DNA from: Archilochus colubris | Taxonomy: Eukaryota; Chordata; Aves; Apodiformes; Trochilidae | Reading direction: 5' to 3' | Assembly: GCA_023079485.1 (NCBI GenBank) | Contig: CM041083.1 | Span: forward strand, 141,435,052-141,499,051 | DNA length: 64,000 bases | Part shown: in pieces, positions 17,847 to 30,000 of the stretch | How the letters are laid out: each line of letters opens with the position of its first letter | How positions within the stretch are numbered: the stretch's first letter is position 1 | Program-made: the position numbers and the translations under genes | Notes under the pieces: generated by a model | What the model saw: only the letters and a program-made list of their open reading frames with translations | What the model was told of the DNA's origin: nothing | The model's database searches: none

Positions 17847-19410
17847 AACATCACTATGATTCCATGGACACCAGAACAAAGAACAATCTGGGTGATGATT
17901 ACAGGGATGAGTTTTGTGACGTGGCTCTTTCATACGCTGTCCCCACCAAATATTTGCCAAGGCTTAGTTGTACTGGTCAAATCTCATCAGCTTTTAGAGC
18001 AACCAAACATCATAGTGTGGAATTTCCCCTGCAGGGATATATCTGAATGAATATGGCATTTTTCTTTGTGGCTGTTAGGTTTTCGCTGCCCAGCCTGGAA
18101 GGCCCACTTCAACTGATCTCAGGATCCTGGTCACACAGTCTATGGAAAGAGACATAAGTACAAAGGACCATGTACATGTGAGTACATGTGAGGACCTCCC
18201 TGGGCTGCTGTGTGGCACAAACCCGGCAGCTGGGGCACTCCTCCTGCCTCGCCCAGGAGGAGAGGAAGGATCCAAGGGTTGGTATGGATGGGTTGGGGGC
18301 TGCTGTGGCAGTGGTTTGGCTCCTAGCACAGGCAGGCTCCTGGGAACAGCAGGAAACCATTTCTAGAGTCAGAGCAACAACCAGTGAGAAGAAAAATGTT
18401 GGGGTTTTTTGGGTTTTTTTAATCTGAGTTAGAAACATAGAGACTGTTTTGTGTTTTCATGTTGCAAACTTCCAGCTATTATTTGAGTACGCAGTTCTAA
18501 CAACATATGGTTGATCTGATCATTCGTGGGCAAATCCACAAATAAAAACTTCAGTTTACATCAGCTGCAGTTTTTAAAACCAGTTTCAGTGAGTATCAAG
18601 AAAGAGGAGCAGGGCTGAAGAAGACCACATGCCTCATCAAGGCCAGTCCTGACCAGCTCTGGGCTCATATTGCCGCTCCCATCACAGACTTTAATGCTTC
18701 CAGTAAACAACCTCTGCATTACAACTATTGTAGGATGTCTTTTCTGTAAAATCTCTGCTGGGACATTGTTCCAGAAGTTCACTCAGAGTTAAAACTCTTC
18801 TAATATCAAGCTTGATTTTATTCACATGTAAGGTCATAACCTTATATATTTCTTCTTTTCTCCTTGGTATTTCTGCAGAACTAATTAATATAGACTCTCA
18901 CCCTCCTTGGTTAATTCCACGTTGAGCTTTCTACAGTCAATGAGCTCTCCATGCTTTCCACAGTGCCCTGAGGCCACCCAGTCCCACTGTACCTTTCACA
19001 GATGGGGGCTTCATGGCTGGGGAAAGTGGGGGTCATTGACAGTGGTTACATCTATCAGGTACTGGGGGGCTCAGCCAGCACCTTCTGTGTCTGGGAACTG
19101 CTGTGGTCACTCACCTCACCCTTGTCACCTTGCATGGTGGCAGCTGCATTGCTATTCCATGGCTGACCATCCCCAGGGGAGCACCTGCCAGTGAGGCTGC
19201 TGCCATAGATGCTCTTCTTACTTGCCTTTACCTTCCCATAATAAGAAAACTTGCCCCCCATACATATGCAGTACAGTAACTCTGGCTCCCTTCAGCATGA
19301 AAAACATGTCACCACTTGATGTCAGCAAAGGACTTTGCAGGACACAGCACAAAAATGTGGATCTGCAGATTTACTTTTTAAAAACAAGCTGTTTACGTTT
19401 TGCATTTTGC

Positions 19411-20045
19411 CATAGAATCGTCTCACATAATACTTTAGTATGGCAGGGACCTTAAAGATCATCTAGTTCCAACCCCACAGCACATCTTGCATTAGAGTCC
19501 CAGCTGCTCAAAGCCCTATCTATTCTGACCTGGAACACTTCCAGAGGGGGCAGCCACAACTTCCTTGGGAAACCTGTGCCAGAGTCTCACAATGACACAG
19601 TGATTAATTTCTTCCTGATGTCTAACCTCAGTTTCCTCTCTTCTGGTGTAAAACCATTACCCCTTGTCCTGAGGCTATTCAGGGGCACTCCGTGCCCTTG
19701 TTAAAAGTCCCTCCCCAGCTTTCCTATAGGCCCCTTTCAGGTACTGGAAAATGGTTATAAAGTCTCCCTGGAGCCTTCTCTTCTCCAGGCTGAACAACCC
19801 CAACTCCCTCAGCCTGTCCTCATAGGGGAGCTGCTCCAGCCCTCTGATCATCTTTGTGGCCCTCCTCTGGGCTCAGTCCAACAGCTCCATGTCCTTCTTG
19901 TGTTGAGGGCTCTAAAACTGGACACAGGACTCCGGGTACAGTTTACAAGAGTGGAATAGAGGTGAAGATGTGCTGGCCACACATCTTTTGATACAGCCCA
20001 GGATATGGTTGGCTTTCTGAGCTCCAAGTCTGCATTGCTGGCTTA
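19411..20045 (-). mobile_element. CR1 LINE, 3' part, inverted
   Basis: Starts with the reverse-complemented tail (TTAAAGATCATCTAGTTCCA) and extends to the 3' UTR and RT C-terminal part (CTCTTCTCCAGGCTGAACAA). One of the longer copies, in the PROZ-F10L intergenic region. Confidence 0.9.
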
Positions 20046-20214
20046 TGCTACTGGCAATTAGGGAACTCTTATAGGTATAAGGTAATTGTTCAAATTAGGT
20101 TAATAGTAGCAACACAACTACAGAAGCTGTAATCTCATCAGACCTTATTTTACACAAACCCTTTTCTTACTGTGTTTTGGTTTTGTTTTTTTTTACAAAA
20201 AATTCCTTGACTGA

Positions 20215-20568
20215 GCATCTGTGTCCTCGGGAATGTGTGTTCTTGTGTGTTCCTGCCTCCAGTTCCCGACTGCTGCTGACTCCAGGAGTCCAGCCTGGAC
20301 TTTCCCAGGGCTGCCCTGCAGCCTCGGTGGTGACGTGAGAGTTACTGGGGGAAAAGGGAGGAGGAACGTGGTATGGTTTTTCTGTATATTTATATATATT
20401 CAATATTTTTTTTTCTTTTTTAATCATTACTGTTTCATTAAAGCTGTGTAGTTTAGTTTCCACATAAGTCTCTCTCCCTTATTCTCTCTCCTTTCTTTAT
20501 CAGGGAGGGGGATTAATAGAGAGCATCTGTCATTTGGCTAATTACCAGCCCAGCATTAATCCTTGACA
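20215..20568 (+). repeat. LTR-like dispersed repeat, copy 1
   Basis: Shares a long segment in the same orientation with 47600-48064: TGCTGCTGACTCCAGGAGTC, GGGCTGCCCTGCAGCCTCGG, an ATTAAA poly(A) hexamer in TTTCATTAAAGCT, and GGATTAATAGAGAGCATC. The poly(A) signal, the CT-rich stretch after it and the shared ending at TTGACA or GTGACA suggest a retroviral LTR, but I found no convincing target-site duplication. Confidence 0.6.
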
Positions 20569-22852
20569 CACACAATGTCAGATATGAAAATCTGCAGTTC
20601 CAAGGATGGAGTAACTGAATCAGTCAGTGCTCTTTTAGCACCTGGTTCCCACAAAGTTCTTGCCACAGCAATGCAGCATAGCCAGGGGATGCTGCAAGTG
20701 TGCAGACCAGCTGCTTGGGCAGTGGTAGGGCAGCCATGGGGACATGCCAATGCCACCTCCCTCCTGCTGCATCCCCTGGCTGGCAGTCAGCCTTGCTGCA
20801 GCAGGGGCAGACAGGGGCAGCCATCCTGAGTAGCTCTGTCACTTTCACATGCTTTTGGGAAACACGCACCTCAGCCAGCAAAAGGGGTCAGCAATTATTT
20901 TCCAGAAAATGTCACCCCCATGCTGAGCAATAACAAAAGGTTATGGTTGGGCTTGCAGCCACATTCCTCCCTAGGGATGTCCTCCTGATGAGTGGCATGA
21001 GAGCACTGAGGTTAGTTGTGTGTTTTGGACACTGAAGATGGTTGAAGGTGAAGGAGACTTCACCATAGCAGGAGGTGCAGGACCACAGGAGCAGCTCCAT
21101 CCTCCTCTCTCCTCCACCTCACTTCTGTGCAGCCTCTTATCTTTGTGTCAGCTCTCCACAAGAATCTGGGGGCTCTGAGATGAGAGAAAGGCCACTACTG
21201 CTTCCTGCTGCAGGGCAGGGAGGAGGGGGGGTGTCAGGAGCTGGGCCCAAGAGGAGCAGACCCCTCCAGTGTCATCATGAACTGTGCATCCTCCCACCTT
21301 GGTCCTGCATGTCTATTGCCAGACTTGCAGCTCTGGCAGAGGAGGGGCAGAAAAAAACTGGAGGATGTGTTTTCTCTGATGTGCTTAGAAATACATGGGT
21401 TGGCTGTTAGGTAACTGGTGGTGCTCAGCTCACTGAAAGTGAGGCAATAGAGGGCACATCCCAAGCTCCCCTACTCCGAGCCATCTGTGCTGCAGATGGA
21501 CCCAGTGATTTTCTTGCTTTCTGCCCCATTTTGCCTTTGAGGCAGTCCTCAAAACCCCTCTGGCTTCTTCTGTGCCCTCTCCTTGCTCCAGGTTACCCAG
21601 AGCCTCAGCTGGTAGGGTAAGAAGGTAGGAGAAGATATGAGAAACCAGTGGACTTGCAGCCCTGCTTAAGCCCACCCTGGGCAATGCATGCCCGCTCCTG
21701 GGTGGCACAGGGAAGCAGATAAAGCTGCTCAACCCTATATCCCTGCCACCACTTTTGCTAACTCTCCATGGCTATGAAAAGCCACCTCCTTGTTCTCCAC
21801 GTCATTTTCCATGCATGTCACTTATCTCTAACCTCCTGCCCAATAAACTGAAGAAAAAAATCTGCCCCATGCCCTAAGTATTGATGGGCACTGAAGCACT
21901 ATACTTTTGCCTGAGGAATAAGGGACTGTCACCAGCCACCCACCTGCCCACCTGGTCTGATCTTCCCCATAGGGAAGAGCCCCGGAGAAGATGCAGGCAA
22001 ATCACAGCTATTGCTCCCAGCTCCAAAGAGATGGAGAGGGCACAGCCCAGGTTTTACAGTGGTGTAACCCAGTAACTCCTCTGTCAGAGGGCTGACATAT
22101 TGTGAAGCTGTAGGTTATTCTTTACATAGGTTATTCTTTACATAGAGAATAAATAGATAGAAGCAGCAGATTCAGGAACAAGGGAGAGCTTTTTCAAATT
22201 AAAGAAGAAACTCCCTTGCAGACAACTGTTTAAACACAATAAAATGGGAATGCTTCCCCCAGCACAGACTAGACACCGGTCAGCTTAAACCAGGTGAGCA
22301 TGGTCTTATGTAGTCTTGGTCAAGAGGTAGCAATGAGCTCCACAAGCTAATCCCATTTACATGCTGATGTACACTCTGCTCGTATGAAGCATGTTTATCA
22401 GCATCCGTGCTTATAAGAAGCACAACTCTTTGTGTGTACCGAAGCTGTAAAAATGGCAGCTGAAATTTGCTGGGCCAGCAGACAGGAAAATCTTAATCCT
22501 TAGTGTGGTTAAAACAGGTTATTATTCAGTTAAATACCTGGACTGTTCACGACCTGCAGAAAAAAAAGAGAGAAAAAAAAATTCTTGCCAAATCCTAAGT
22601 GCATCACTATTTCCAAAAGCTGGAGGAACTTGCAGCCATTTGGGAGGAACATCAGCACTGCCCTTCTGGTTTGGTTACAAATTGCAAGAAACTCTGGAGA
22701 AGTGGTCAGGGAGGAGAAATGTAGCCCTGAGGAGCTCTGATTCTCTATTGTGGATGCTGCTCTCGTAACAGGATTTGAGTCTAGCCCACAGGGTTGTGCA
22801 AGTCTCCTGGCAGTCTGGCAGAGAAAATGAAAACCATCGTGGAATTACTCTG
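20569..22852. other. Intergenic, nothing recognised
   Basis: Moderately GC-rich unique-looking sequence. Open frames are short, overlap on both strands and resemble no protein family I know. No RNA gene or repeat array seen. Confidence 0.5.
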
Positions 22853-22980
22853 ACATCTGCCCCCTCCCTGGAAGTGTTCACAGTCAGGTTGGATGGGACT
22901 TTGAGCAACCTGATCTACAGAAAGGCAGGGGGGGTTGCATGTAAAAGTCTTTTCCAACCCAAACTATTCTATGAGTCTGT
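22853..22980 (+). mobile_element. CR1 LINE fragment, extreme 3' end
   Basis: Short remnant: TCCCTGGAAGTGTTCACAGT, then TTGAGCAACCTGATCTACAG, ending TTCCAACCCAAACTATTCTA. All are standard CR1 tail landmarks. Confidence 0.75.
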
Positions 22981-25663
22981 GATCTCTGTAGACGCACGCT
23001 CTGACGTTTTCTGTATCAGGGCACACATTGCTAAAAAAAGTAATCGTTAATATTTCCACTATTAAAATGCATTCTTTCTTTCCACCTTTGTGCTTCTCTA
23101 CCATTTTTGCCCACTTTCATCCTAGATGTCCTTTTCCCTGCAAAAATTGCAACCAATAAAGCAGGGCATGGAACATCCAGAGATGGCAGAGCACAAGCAA
23201 GGACAATGCTGTATCACTTGGGCTGCTAGATAGGATTTCAGTGATGGATGAAGGGTTTTAGTGAGGTGGCTAATTTTGCTCTGAGACAAACAATATCTTG
23301 ATCCTCTGTGAACAACACAAAAAAAAAAATTTTGGAATCTGTGCTATTTGGATGAGGATTTTTTTTCCCCTGTTCCTTGCTCTTTCTGCCTGATTCTCTC
23401 TCTGAAAGTTGTGGGGCAGCAGCCCTGCAGCTGTGTCCAGATGTTGTGATTTAAGGTGTCCCCATGACCATCTGCTCACTTCCTCCTGCAACAGACTTAT
23501 CAGGAGGGGAGACCTGACCTGACCTCAGCTGTGTCAGTGCAAATACAACACCAAAGAGCTTCCACCCCCAGCCCAGACAGCGGTGACCGTGTGGTGGAAG
23601 CGGCTCCTGCCATTAACTTCCAAGCTCTAGGAGAGATGGACTCTGTGGTCTTGTGCAACCACTACATTGCTGGATTGGATTTTGAAAACTGACTTCTGCA
23701 TTTATGACAGAGAAAAAAAAAATCCATCCATGTTGAAAAATGATGGCAAAAAATCTTACGCAGGTTTCAAAGTAAATCATCCAGGATGAATTGAGTGAAA
23801 ACTCTGACCCCTCTGGGGGGACTCAAATAGCATTTAGGCAGAGTAGAGGTGACATGCTGTGTGCCTTGGTATGTATCTCGAGTGAGAAATGCAATGCTCT
23901 GTGCAATTAAGTAGCTGTGTCCCTACAGACAGAATTTGTTCTTACCTGCTACTAAACATCTGAGTAGGTTGATGACAGAATTTCATGCCTGGAAATGCAA
24001 ATCTGAGGAAGACGTTCAGATGACTGATTCCTCTGAATGCACGTTGAGTTTAAAATGGTGAGGAAAGCCCATTAAAGGTTTCCATGCCTTTTTTAATCAG
24101 AAATAAACTAGGAACACCGCAGAGCTGGGGTAAGTGGAAATGCAGGGCTGGTAGGAAGAGAGATGGATGGCAATGAGGGAATGGGTCAGCAGTGTTCTCC
24201 TTTTGGTCCCTGGGACAGGTCTGATTTTTATATATCTGGCTCAGCTCTCTCACAATATATAGTTTAGGGCTGAAATATAAAGAGGAGTTTCAACAGAGGT
24301 CCCATGGGCAGTCAAGCAAGGGTAAATCCCCTGGAGCAGCGATGTCAGGGAATTGCATGTGTTGCCATCTGTTCCTTGAACACCGTGACCTGGGATGTTC
24401 TGTCACTCCAGGACTGTGTTAATTTAGCAGTTCTGTAATTCAGGAGATGTGTCAGAGAAAACCAGGTGGGGTGGTGGGAATTAAAAATGGAACAGACTCC
24501 AGTGTGTTTTTGCTGAGTTTTTTGTAGGGGAACAGGACAGTGGCCATCTCAGGGCAAATTTAACAACCATATTCCTTGCAAACTGATCCATATTCAAAAT
24601 TATGAAATGGTTTATGAAAACCCCACAATGGAGACTTTCACACGTGCAAACTGGACATTGTGAAGCTAAGGAATGAGAAAAATATTGCACACTTTATACC
24701 ATAATTTCATTTGTATCATCTCTCTTTTCCCTTCCTTCCAAAATATGTACTGACACACTTTTTAAAGTACATGAGAGAGTACTTTCCTTTTCTGTAGAGA
24801 CTCAAACATCTTAATATCTAGTTCACAATTTTTGTGTACCAGTGAAGTAGCTGAAAGTCAAGTCTTTTTTTTTTCTTCTGGATTGAAATAAAGCAGACAG
24901 AGGATGTCAGGTTCAGGTGATCAGACATTCCAGCTTTTCATAGTCTTGAAGGATTATTTATCTTTCTAGATTTCAAAACTCTGCAGTTGCAAATAATTTA
25001 AATAGCTCTTTATACAAATGGTGACAAATAACACTATTGTAATCTGTAGGGCATGCAAAACATTCATTTTATTAGAGCCAAAATTACAACATGAATAATG
25101 ATGGTGAAGAAACTATCTCAGAAGGAGATCAAGAAAACATCATAACACCAATGATTTTAGTGATGATAAAGCAAGCCTTTCCAGTTCAATGAACTTTATT
25201 TAATCACTTATTTGATTTAGTGACATGCCTGGTTATTTAGATTAATGTGGATACGTGGGTGGCTTTTTTTAGCTTTTTTTAGCTTTTTCTGTGTACAGAT
25301 AGATAAATCTAGAAAATCACATAGCTTTTCTAGAAGCGTTTAAAATGCTGTCCTACTCAGATACTGTCTTTCTTAGTCTGATATTATCTTTGTCTGCTTC
25401 GTTTCTATAAAGGAGGTACTTCCACAAAAAGGTTTCTAGTTCAGCCTTGCAATGAGAGGGGGCTTATCAGTCCAGACAAAACCTCTAATAGACAAGTTTA
25501 GGCTATTACTGCAAGAGCAGTATTAAATCCTAGATTATCACATTTGAAGAAGTTTCACTGTCGTTCAAACCCAGCAAGCTCTGGTTGAAGTACAAGCTCA
25601 CTTCTGAAAACCAGATATTAGCTCATGAAGACAGAGGTGATGCCTCTTAAGGGAAGTACAAAC
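22981..25663. other. Intergenic, nothing recognised
   Basis: AT-rich sequence without exons I can recognise. The only structure is a short near-tandem of TTTTTTTAGC units around 25262-25290. Confidence 0.5.
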
Positions 25664-26376
25664 TGTAATATGTGTGTTTGTGAATTCATGTTGAATAATT
25701 ATTTGAATAATTATAAAGTGTTTACTAACCGAATTTATATAAAGTATTTTGCTAACCCCATTTTGAGAGTACTAATAATGTATCTGCCTTCAACATTGTG
25801 AAAGCTGCAAACATAAATGTTCTTTGTGTAACTACAAGGCTTAGGGGAACAAGAAACAAGACATCCACAGTTTCCCTCCTTGAAAACGCTACAATGTATA
25901 TTCCGTTGTGCTAATCTCAGCTGATTTTGCTGCTCACCACATAGCGTTGCAATTCCAGGTGGTTTTACTGCTGACTGCAGAGTGTTGCACAGGAAAGAGC
26001 GAGCGATCGCATGTGCTGAATCAAAGGGTACCCAGAGGGGAAACTGAGGCAGACACTGACTTCATCCAACGACCACCAGATGGGGGTCAAAAAGACCCTC
26101 AGAGATAAAGTGGGCATGCCCCTTTGAAGGCCTGCCTCTTCCAAGAACTAATAAACATAACCCAGCCTATTCCTAGAACAGTCATGAATATGTATTAGAA
26201 TAGTTATGAATATGTATTAAGATATGTAATATAAAGTAAAAGATTAAACTTTACCGCGTCCGTGTGAGTGGAGCGGAGACTCTCCACGCACCCAGCGCTG
26301 TTTTGCTTATTGCAATTTTATTAATTAAATTAAAGCTTTAACAGAAGAATATTGAGTCTCCGTCATTTTTATATCA
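25664..26376 (+). mobile_element. Solo LTR with 5-bp target-site duplication
   Basis: A 713-bp element beginning TGTAATATGTG and ending GTCATTTTTATATCA, so it has TG...CA termini. It is flanked on both sides by the same five bases, CAAAC (25659-25663 and 26377-26381). An AATAAA lies at 26150-26155. No internal retroviral genes follow, so this is a solo LTR left by recombination of an endogenous retrovirus. It ends 79 bp downstream of the F10L stop codon and lies antisense to that gene. Confidence 0.88.
26317..26322 (-). terminator. Candidate F10L poly(A) signal inside the solo LTR
   Basis: The minus strand reads AATAAA here, about 135 bp past the F10L stop. No AATAAA or ATTAAA occurs on that strand between the stop and the LTR edge. 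If used, the antisense LTR supplies the 3' end of the F10L message. Confidence 0.45.
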
Positions 26377-26455
26377 CAAACTATCAGAATTTTAGCAAGC
26401 ATGTTTAAAAGAGGAAAATATTACTTAAGGATCAGGTTGAATGACTGTCAAGCCC

Positions 26456-27003
26456 TTAAGAGTTTTCTGTCAAAATACTTCTTACCCACGGCAGGAACTT
26501 TGACAAGTTGGTGTACACACCATATTTCCCTGGCCTTCCACAGTCTTGTCCCCAGCTGATGATACCAGTAACAAAGTAAGTGCCATGGTATTTGGTCACA
26601 TGGGGGCCTCCTCCATCTCCATTGCAGGCATCTCTTCCATCTTTATCATAACCAGCACAGAACATGTTTTCTGTGACTGGAGCACGAAGGGCGACCTTGC
26701 AAGTGTCCCTGTCCACATAAGGGATTTGAAGCACTTTCATTCTTTTGACAGGCATCGATCCCGAATGTTCTATCCCAAAGCCACTGATAATTCCATATGT
26801 TTGATTCATCAGAACATCATTAGCAAAGTGCTCTTCTGGAAGGCATGCTGGGACAACATCCTCAGAAAATGTGATAGGTTCCTCCAATTTGAGAAGGGCT
26901 ATGTCTTTGTCAAAAGTTTGTGTATCAAATTCAGGATGTGCAATTATTTTTTCCACTCTGTGCAGTGCTCTACTTGGCTCTTCCTTTTCCCTGTCCACCA
27001 TCC
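26456..27003 (-). CDS. F10L last exon (catalytic-domain C-terminal part)
   Basis: Encodes [11 protein letters not shown] through VRSILTENS and a TAA stop. The active-site loop is [12 protein letters not shown], where F10 has [12 protein letters not shown]: the serine codon AGT is GGA here. It carries an N-glycosylation sequon NQT that is NQR in the neighbouring F10. Acceptor TCTGACACAG. Confidence 0.93.
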
Positions 27004-30000
27004 CTGTGTCAGATTAGTAAAGTAGCTGTTAGTAAGACAGTACCAACAAGTACAAACTGCATCTCAATAAGAGAAGGGACCAAAGTTCCTTGTACTTTGA
27101 CAAGGCATTGTCTTGTACAAATAAAACAGACTAGTCCTGTATCCTGATGATGTAGCATCTCATACACATTTTGGAGCAAAAATGCCAAGCAAGGAGATCA
27201 GAATTTTCCTATCGAAATAATGGTCTCAGTGAAAGCACTGATATAATATTTTGGGCTTCATTACAATGTTCCCAATGGTACTCCTACAACCAAAAGCCTC
27301 AACACAGAAGAGAAGGATTTTGCTCCTCTAATTCGTAGAGCAACATAGTCAAACAGACTTAAAAGGGAAGTAGATAATAATCATCTTCCAAAACTTGAAC
27401 ATTCTGCATACAAAACCTTAAGAATTTAAATATGTTTATTCTTTCTCAATTTGTATGAAGTCTCTTTGGGAATTAGACAGGCAATTGGATTTCAGGCATA
27501 TTCAATATTTGTTTTATGATTGCAGGCTGAGTACAATTTTTATCTCTCAGAACACCTTTTTTTTCAGTACCTAGAACTTACCTACCTTTTCAGAAATTAC
27601 AGTCATAAATATTAAATTTGAGGTTTCAGGTGTGGAACAGTCTCAGATTAGTATTTACATGCTGTCAAAATGGTTATGGCTAACATCTGATTGAGGCATC
27701 TGGAATTCTTCAAGGCTTGGCTAACACAGGAAATTTCATGAAGGTGCAATGTTAGACCAATTGAACTGCATCAGCTCAGCCTTACTTGCCCACCTACCTT
27801 TCCAGTTTGTACTTGGCTTCTATCATATACAAGCTACACCAGGCCAAGCCAAGCTTAAAAAAACTGTCCATTCAAGAAACTTGAACATATATTTCAGTGT
27901 TAGTCAAGGGACAGGAAGAGGCAGTGAGAAATAACATGAGGGTAAGAAAAACTCTAGCAGAGTTCTGTGTTTTCTGTTTCAAGACTAAAACACAGTACAG
28001 TTTCTCATTTTTGTAGTGAAGGGCAAAATGGGAAGCACTTACCCACAAGAACCCGTAAATCTCTAGCGTGTTTAACACAAGATGCTCCAGAAAGTACAAA
28101 ATACTCATTCAGAATTGTCCCCCCACAAAACCAATTATCTTCCTCTCCTACCAGAACAGCCTGTAAAGAGAGAGAAGAAAGACAAAGTACAAGAACATAT
28201 TTATAGCTAGCTGAGATTTAAGCAGTTTTCTTCAAGCTGACAGTCTGATGGGTGTTTTATTTCAAAGTCATCCTCTGCTCAGAGAGTTACATTGAGCTGT
28301 AGCCACCCCAGAGGGAAGCTTGTTAAGACAGAGCTGTTTACTGGCTAAAAGCTGAGTTTGTGCAGAGTTATTTTACCAATGGGTTTTGGTTGCTGTTTTT
28401 TAAACATGTAGCTAATAGTGTAATAGCACACTCCTTTTGTTTCCGTTTTTTCACTTTAGTCTTGGTCACAACAGGAACTCAGACAGTTCATGGGGTGGCT
28501 GGCAGGCAAAGGGTTCTGTTGCTCACATCACCCTGCTCTACATCCTGGATCTGCAACCCTAATCTCCTGTCCTCCCTCTCTCCACATTTGCTCGATGCTG
28601 AAATGAAGGCACAGTGTCATTCATGGTGGGAGACCTCTGCTTGCACACAGGACTCAGGAGAGTGGAACAGCCACCCAGAATATTGGCACTGTCTCAAAGC
28701 AAGCTAGGTCCCCTTGGTGAATGGGGGTATGATGAAGAATAAATGTCTGCTGGTCCTGGTGAGCAGGGTCAGATGTTAAACATCTCAGGACAAGGGCACC
28801 TTACCTGCCATGGGGCTGTGATGGGTAAATTGTCAGCGTCCTCGGTGACCTCTGGATGGCTGCTTGGGGCCTTGGCTGTTCCCTCACTTTCAGGATGAGC
28901 ATCTTGACTTGCTGTGGTTCCTGTGACTTTCTCTCGACCAGCTTTATGTTTTCTCTGAAGCTTACCACATGGGAACTTGACTGAGAAGGCAAAACCAAAA
29001 TGCTAATACTTGATGTCTGGATGGTACTGGGACTTTCAGGCACATGTTGTATGTTGAGAGCAAGGCATTCCCATCCATAACCCTGACCAAACAGGTGTGA
29101 AGGCTCAGCTGATGCTACACAAGTCTTCACTCCAGCTCAGAACTGTCTTTCTTGAAGATTTAAGTGTATTTATAGGATGTGGAGAACCACAGTCTTCCAT
29201 CTCTCAGAGGTACAGTGCCTGTGCTGTCCCTGAATCATAGACTCATAAGATGGTTTGGATTGGAAGGGACCTTTCAAGGTCATCTAGTCCAATCCCCCTG
29301 CAAAGACATCTTCAACTAGATCATGTTGCTCAGAGTCTCATTCAGTTTGACTCTGAATGATCCCAGGGATGGAGACTCTACCATTTCTTTGGGCAACCTG
29401 TTCCAGTGTTTCACCACCCTCATTGTAAAAAATTTCTTTCTTATAGGCACACTTTAAGTTTTGAAAGGCCATAATAAGGTCTCCCTGGAGCTTTTTCTTC
29501 TTTAGGCTGACTAACCCCAACTCTCAGCCTTTCTTCATAGGAGAGGAAACAAACTCTTCAGGAAATCAACTTTTAATGGAAATGAGAAAAAACTCACCTA
29601 ACAGCTCAAGGACGACTCCTTGAGCACAATCAAATTCGGTATGCAAGTGTCTATATCAGGGTTGGTTCTGCATGATGTTTTAAGTCACTAAAGATGTTCT
29701 CTTAAAATATTAAAGATGTTCTTTTTAATATCTTCATTAAAGATCTGGATGAGAGGATTGACTGCACCCTCTAAGATGGCAGATGACACAAAGCTAGGTG
29801 GGTGTGATGATCTGACAGAGGCTAGGGAAGACTTACAGTGGCATCTAGACAGGTTGGATCAAAAGGCCAAGGTTAATTGTATGAAGTTCAATAAGGCCAA
29901 GTGCCAGGTCCTGCACTTGGGTCATAACAACCCCTGGGGATGTGTGGTTAGAAATCAGCAAGTTGGAAAGGGACTTGGGGGTACTGGTTGACAGTCGACT

